Shown: piece after piece, positions 6,901 through 7,015 of the stretch
Position numbering within the stretch: the first letter of the stretch is position 1
How the letters are laid out: every line of letters starts with the position of its first letter
NCBI GenBank assembly: GCA_029939815.1
Contig: JAOZSF010000101.1
Span: forward strand, 1 to 7,015
Direction: 5' to 3'
DNA length: 7,015 bases
Source: a bacterium
Lineage (GTDB): Bacteria > Auribacterota > UBA3054 > B51-G9
Position numbers and translations under genes: made by a program
The notes under the pieces: model-generated
What the model was told of the DNA's origin: nothing
The model's database searches: none
Seen by the model: only the letters and a program-made list of their open reading frames with translations

Positions 6901-6936
6901 AAGTTGGAAGAAATGAAAAAATTTCTTGGTACCTGA
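3922..6936 (+). CDS. valS: Valyl-tRNA synthetase
   Basis: A complete 1004-residue class I synthetase that attaches valine to tRNA-Val in the cytoplasm; bacterial ValS is usually about 880-950 residues. PPNVTGALHLGH (43-54) contains the HIGH motif. The CP1 editing domain (about 195-345), which removes mischarged threonine, has TTRPETMLGD (217-226) and GTGCVKVTPAHDPNDY (269-284) with the conserved Asp280. WWGHRIP (409-415) and DVLDTWFSSALWP (505-517) bracket an enlarged, acidic insertion (about 420-503). The second catalytic signature reads TMSKS (582-586), with Thr for the first Lys. A zinc ribbon, Cys627-X2-Cys630 and Cys648-X2-Cys651, follows the core. The anticodon-binding helical domain covers about 715-870, and a charged coiled-coil arm (about 938-1001), typical of ValS, ends the protein. 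There is no recognisable Shine-Dalgarno before the ATG, which is AT-rich; coupling to cimA, 18 bp upstream, is plausible. Function is certain; the extra segments point to a PVC-like lineage from memory only. Confidence 0.98.
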   Translation: MEIPKQFNPGDIEARTYKAWEKINSFHAEPDNSKNPFCIVIPPPNVTGALHLGHAINDTLQDIVTRYRKMQGDNAVWIPGTDHAGIATQAVVEKKLFEEEGKTRHDIGREALVDRIWQWKEKFGNRIVEQLKSMGCSCDWERIRFTLDDQCATAVRHTFFKMFSDGLIYRGTRLVNWDTVLHTAVSDDEVYHETVQANLWYYWYPVKDSDEKLLIATTRPETMLGDSAVAVHPEDERYKHLIGKTVVLPLSNREIPIIADDQLVNREFGTGCVKVTPAHDPNDYECGLRHNLEMINILNPDGTINKNGGKYAGMKKNEVRKAVLEDLKSLGLFEKEEPYETQIGHSDRSKTPIEPYLSEQWFIKMADLAEEAIRVVSEGKINFHPPRYAKMYIDWLSEKRDWPISRQLWWGHRIPIWTNEINVPENIDLDNIDSANPSPEIISAIDNFLETNIEEKLKSFSTKCSFSVAAHPDKSNCVRVYICPESDDEEIKSFLDDNNFKQEDDVLDTWFSSALWPHSTLGWPDKTPELDYWYPTSVLITSRDIVTLWVARMVMMGLYNMGDVPFHDVVIHVKILDGQGQTMSKSKGNGVDPIDIIQQYGVDALRFSVANMSTETQDVRVPVLYKCPHCEKLTPQTMENMTLKSFDCPQCKKTMATRWADEETQHKFGLALLTSDKFEIGRNFANKIWNAGRFALLNLEEGIPVLSPKELHEKFSNNSDGNLTSDEQWILEQLAQATISATNAIEEFHFHDYAAGLYDFLWNKFCDWYLEAIKPALYGDSPENKRRAQIVLACVLNEITRLIQPVMPYLSEELYKLLHQTVGDENVSMALKSEWPAAKTGFCSKEKMNLVSEKYELIKLGRSLRSEFNIQPGVKVNFVIKPVSSETAEFLKNESETLKRFLTASEINIDENFAPESPLPSEIGDIATIYLCLDSAIDMSAETKRIGKQIDKLNSYINSLEKKLGNERFVDNAPKEIVDAERGRLEEAKEKIEKLEEMKKFLGT

Positions 6937-6943
6937 ATTAATT

Positions 6944-7015
6944 CCCCTCCTTACAAAGGAGGGTCTCGGACCCCGCGCATGCTGGGGGTGCCTGAAAGGC
7001 GGGGTGGTTCGCAAA
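6944..7015. repeat. GC-rich, hairpin-forming intergenic element (probably a dispersed repeat), cut by the window end
   Basis: The stretch is about 65% G+C by hand count, far above its surroundings. It begins 7 bp after the valS stop. CCCTCCTT (6945-6952) and AAGGAGGG (6956-6963) form an 8-bp stem with a 3-base loop. Next come ACCCCGC (6970-6976) pairing perfectly with GCGGGGT (6999-7005), an alternative ACCCC/GGGGT pairing (6970-6974 with 6985-6989), and a small GCCT/AGGC stem (6990-7000). No T-tract follows the first hairpin, so it is not a standard terminator. Elements of the CCTCCTTnnnAAGGAGG plus GGCGGGGTGGTT style occur as multi-copy intergenic repeats in several bacterial groups; whether this one is repeated cannot be seen in a single window. 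Confidence 0.5.

Noticed and set aside
6784..7014. Open frame on the minus strand running through the end of valS and the GC-rich element
   Set aside because: It is antisense to the conserved ValS coiled coil, and its N-terminal part (TTPPFRHPQHARG-like) is just a translation of the hairpin repeat.

Overview
The window is a stretch of bacterial chromosome, AT-rich and densely coding, holding housekeeping and central-metabolism genes rather than an obvious accessory island. Protein-level similarity is clear for all genes. The organism cannot be named with certainty. ValS carries a four-cysteine zinc ribbon just after its catalytic core and an MSKSKGNGVDP-type signature, which I recall from the Planctomycetes-Verrucomicrobia-Chlamydiae superphylum. 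With the low GC, this makes a Lentisphaerota or Kiritimatiellota-like bacterium a reasonable but unproven guess.

Layout. On the minus strand at the left edge lie an Rrf2-family transcription factor (391-804) and, one base after its stop codon, the start of an exported solute-binding protein (1-389) that runs out of the window. A 200-bp intergenic region (805-1004) contains back-to-back promoters: one leftward for the Rrf2 gene and one rightward for fbaA (1005-2084, class II fructose-bisphosphate aldolase), which ends in a strong intrinsic terminator (2116-2147). A second promoter region (2184-2322), with a near-consensus promoter and a structured leader, drives cimA (citramalate synthase, start 2323 or 2335) followed 18 bp later by valS (3922-6936). 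A GC-rich, hairpin-forming intergenic element (6944-7015) begins after valS and continues past the right edge.

How the parts fit. cimA makes citramalate, the entry to isoleucine synthesis from pyruvate and acetyl-CoA, and valS charges tRNA with valine, so the cimA-valS unit couples branched-chain amino-acid supply with its use. fbaA is glycolytic or gluconeogenic and appears monocistronic.

The most interesting signal is regulatory. A perfect 9+2+9 bp palindrome (TACTATAATCCATTATAGTA, 2204-2223) surrounds the cimA -10 box. A 14/20 relative sits at exactly the same offset around the -10 box of the Rrf2 gene (860-879), and a 13/20 relative lies in the fbaA leader (951-970). All three share the half-site TATAGTA. 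This suggests that the Rrf2 protein, which keeps three cysteines suitable for an Fe-S cluster, may control itself, fbaA and cimA-valS. The cimA leader also has a long hairpin with an alternative fold, and a possible 14-codon upstream ORF whose stop overlaps a cimA start as ATGA. No mobile element, CRISPR array, tRNA or rRNA was seen.
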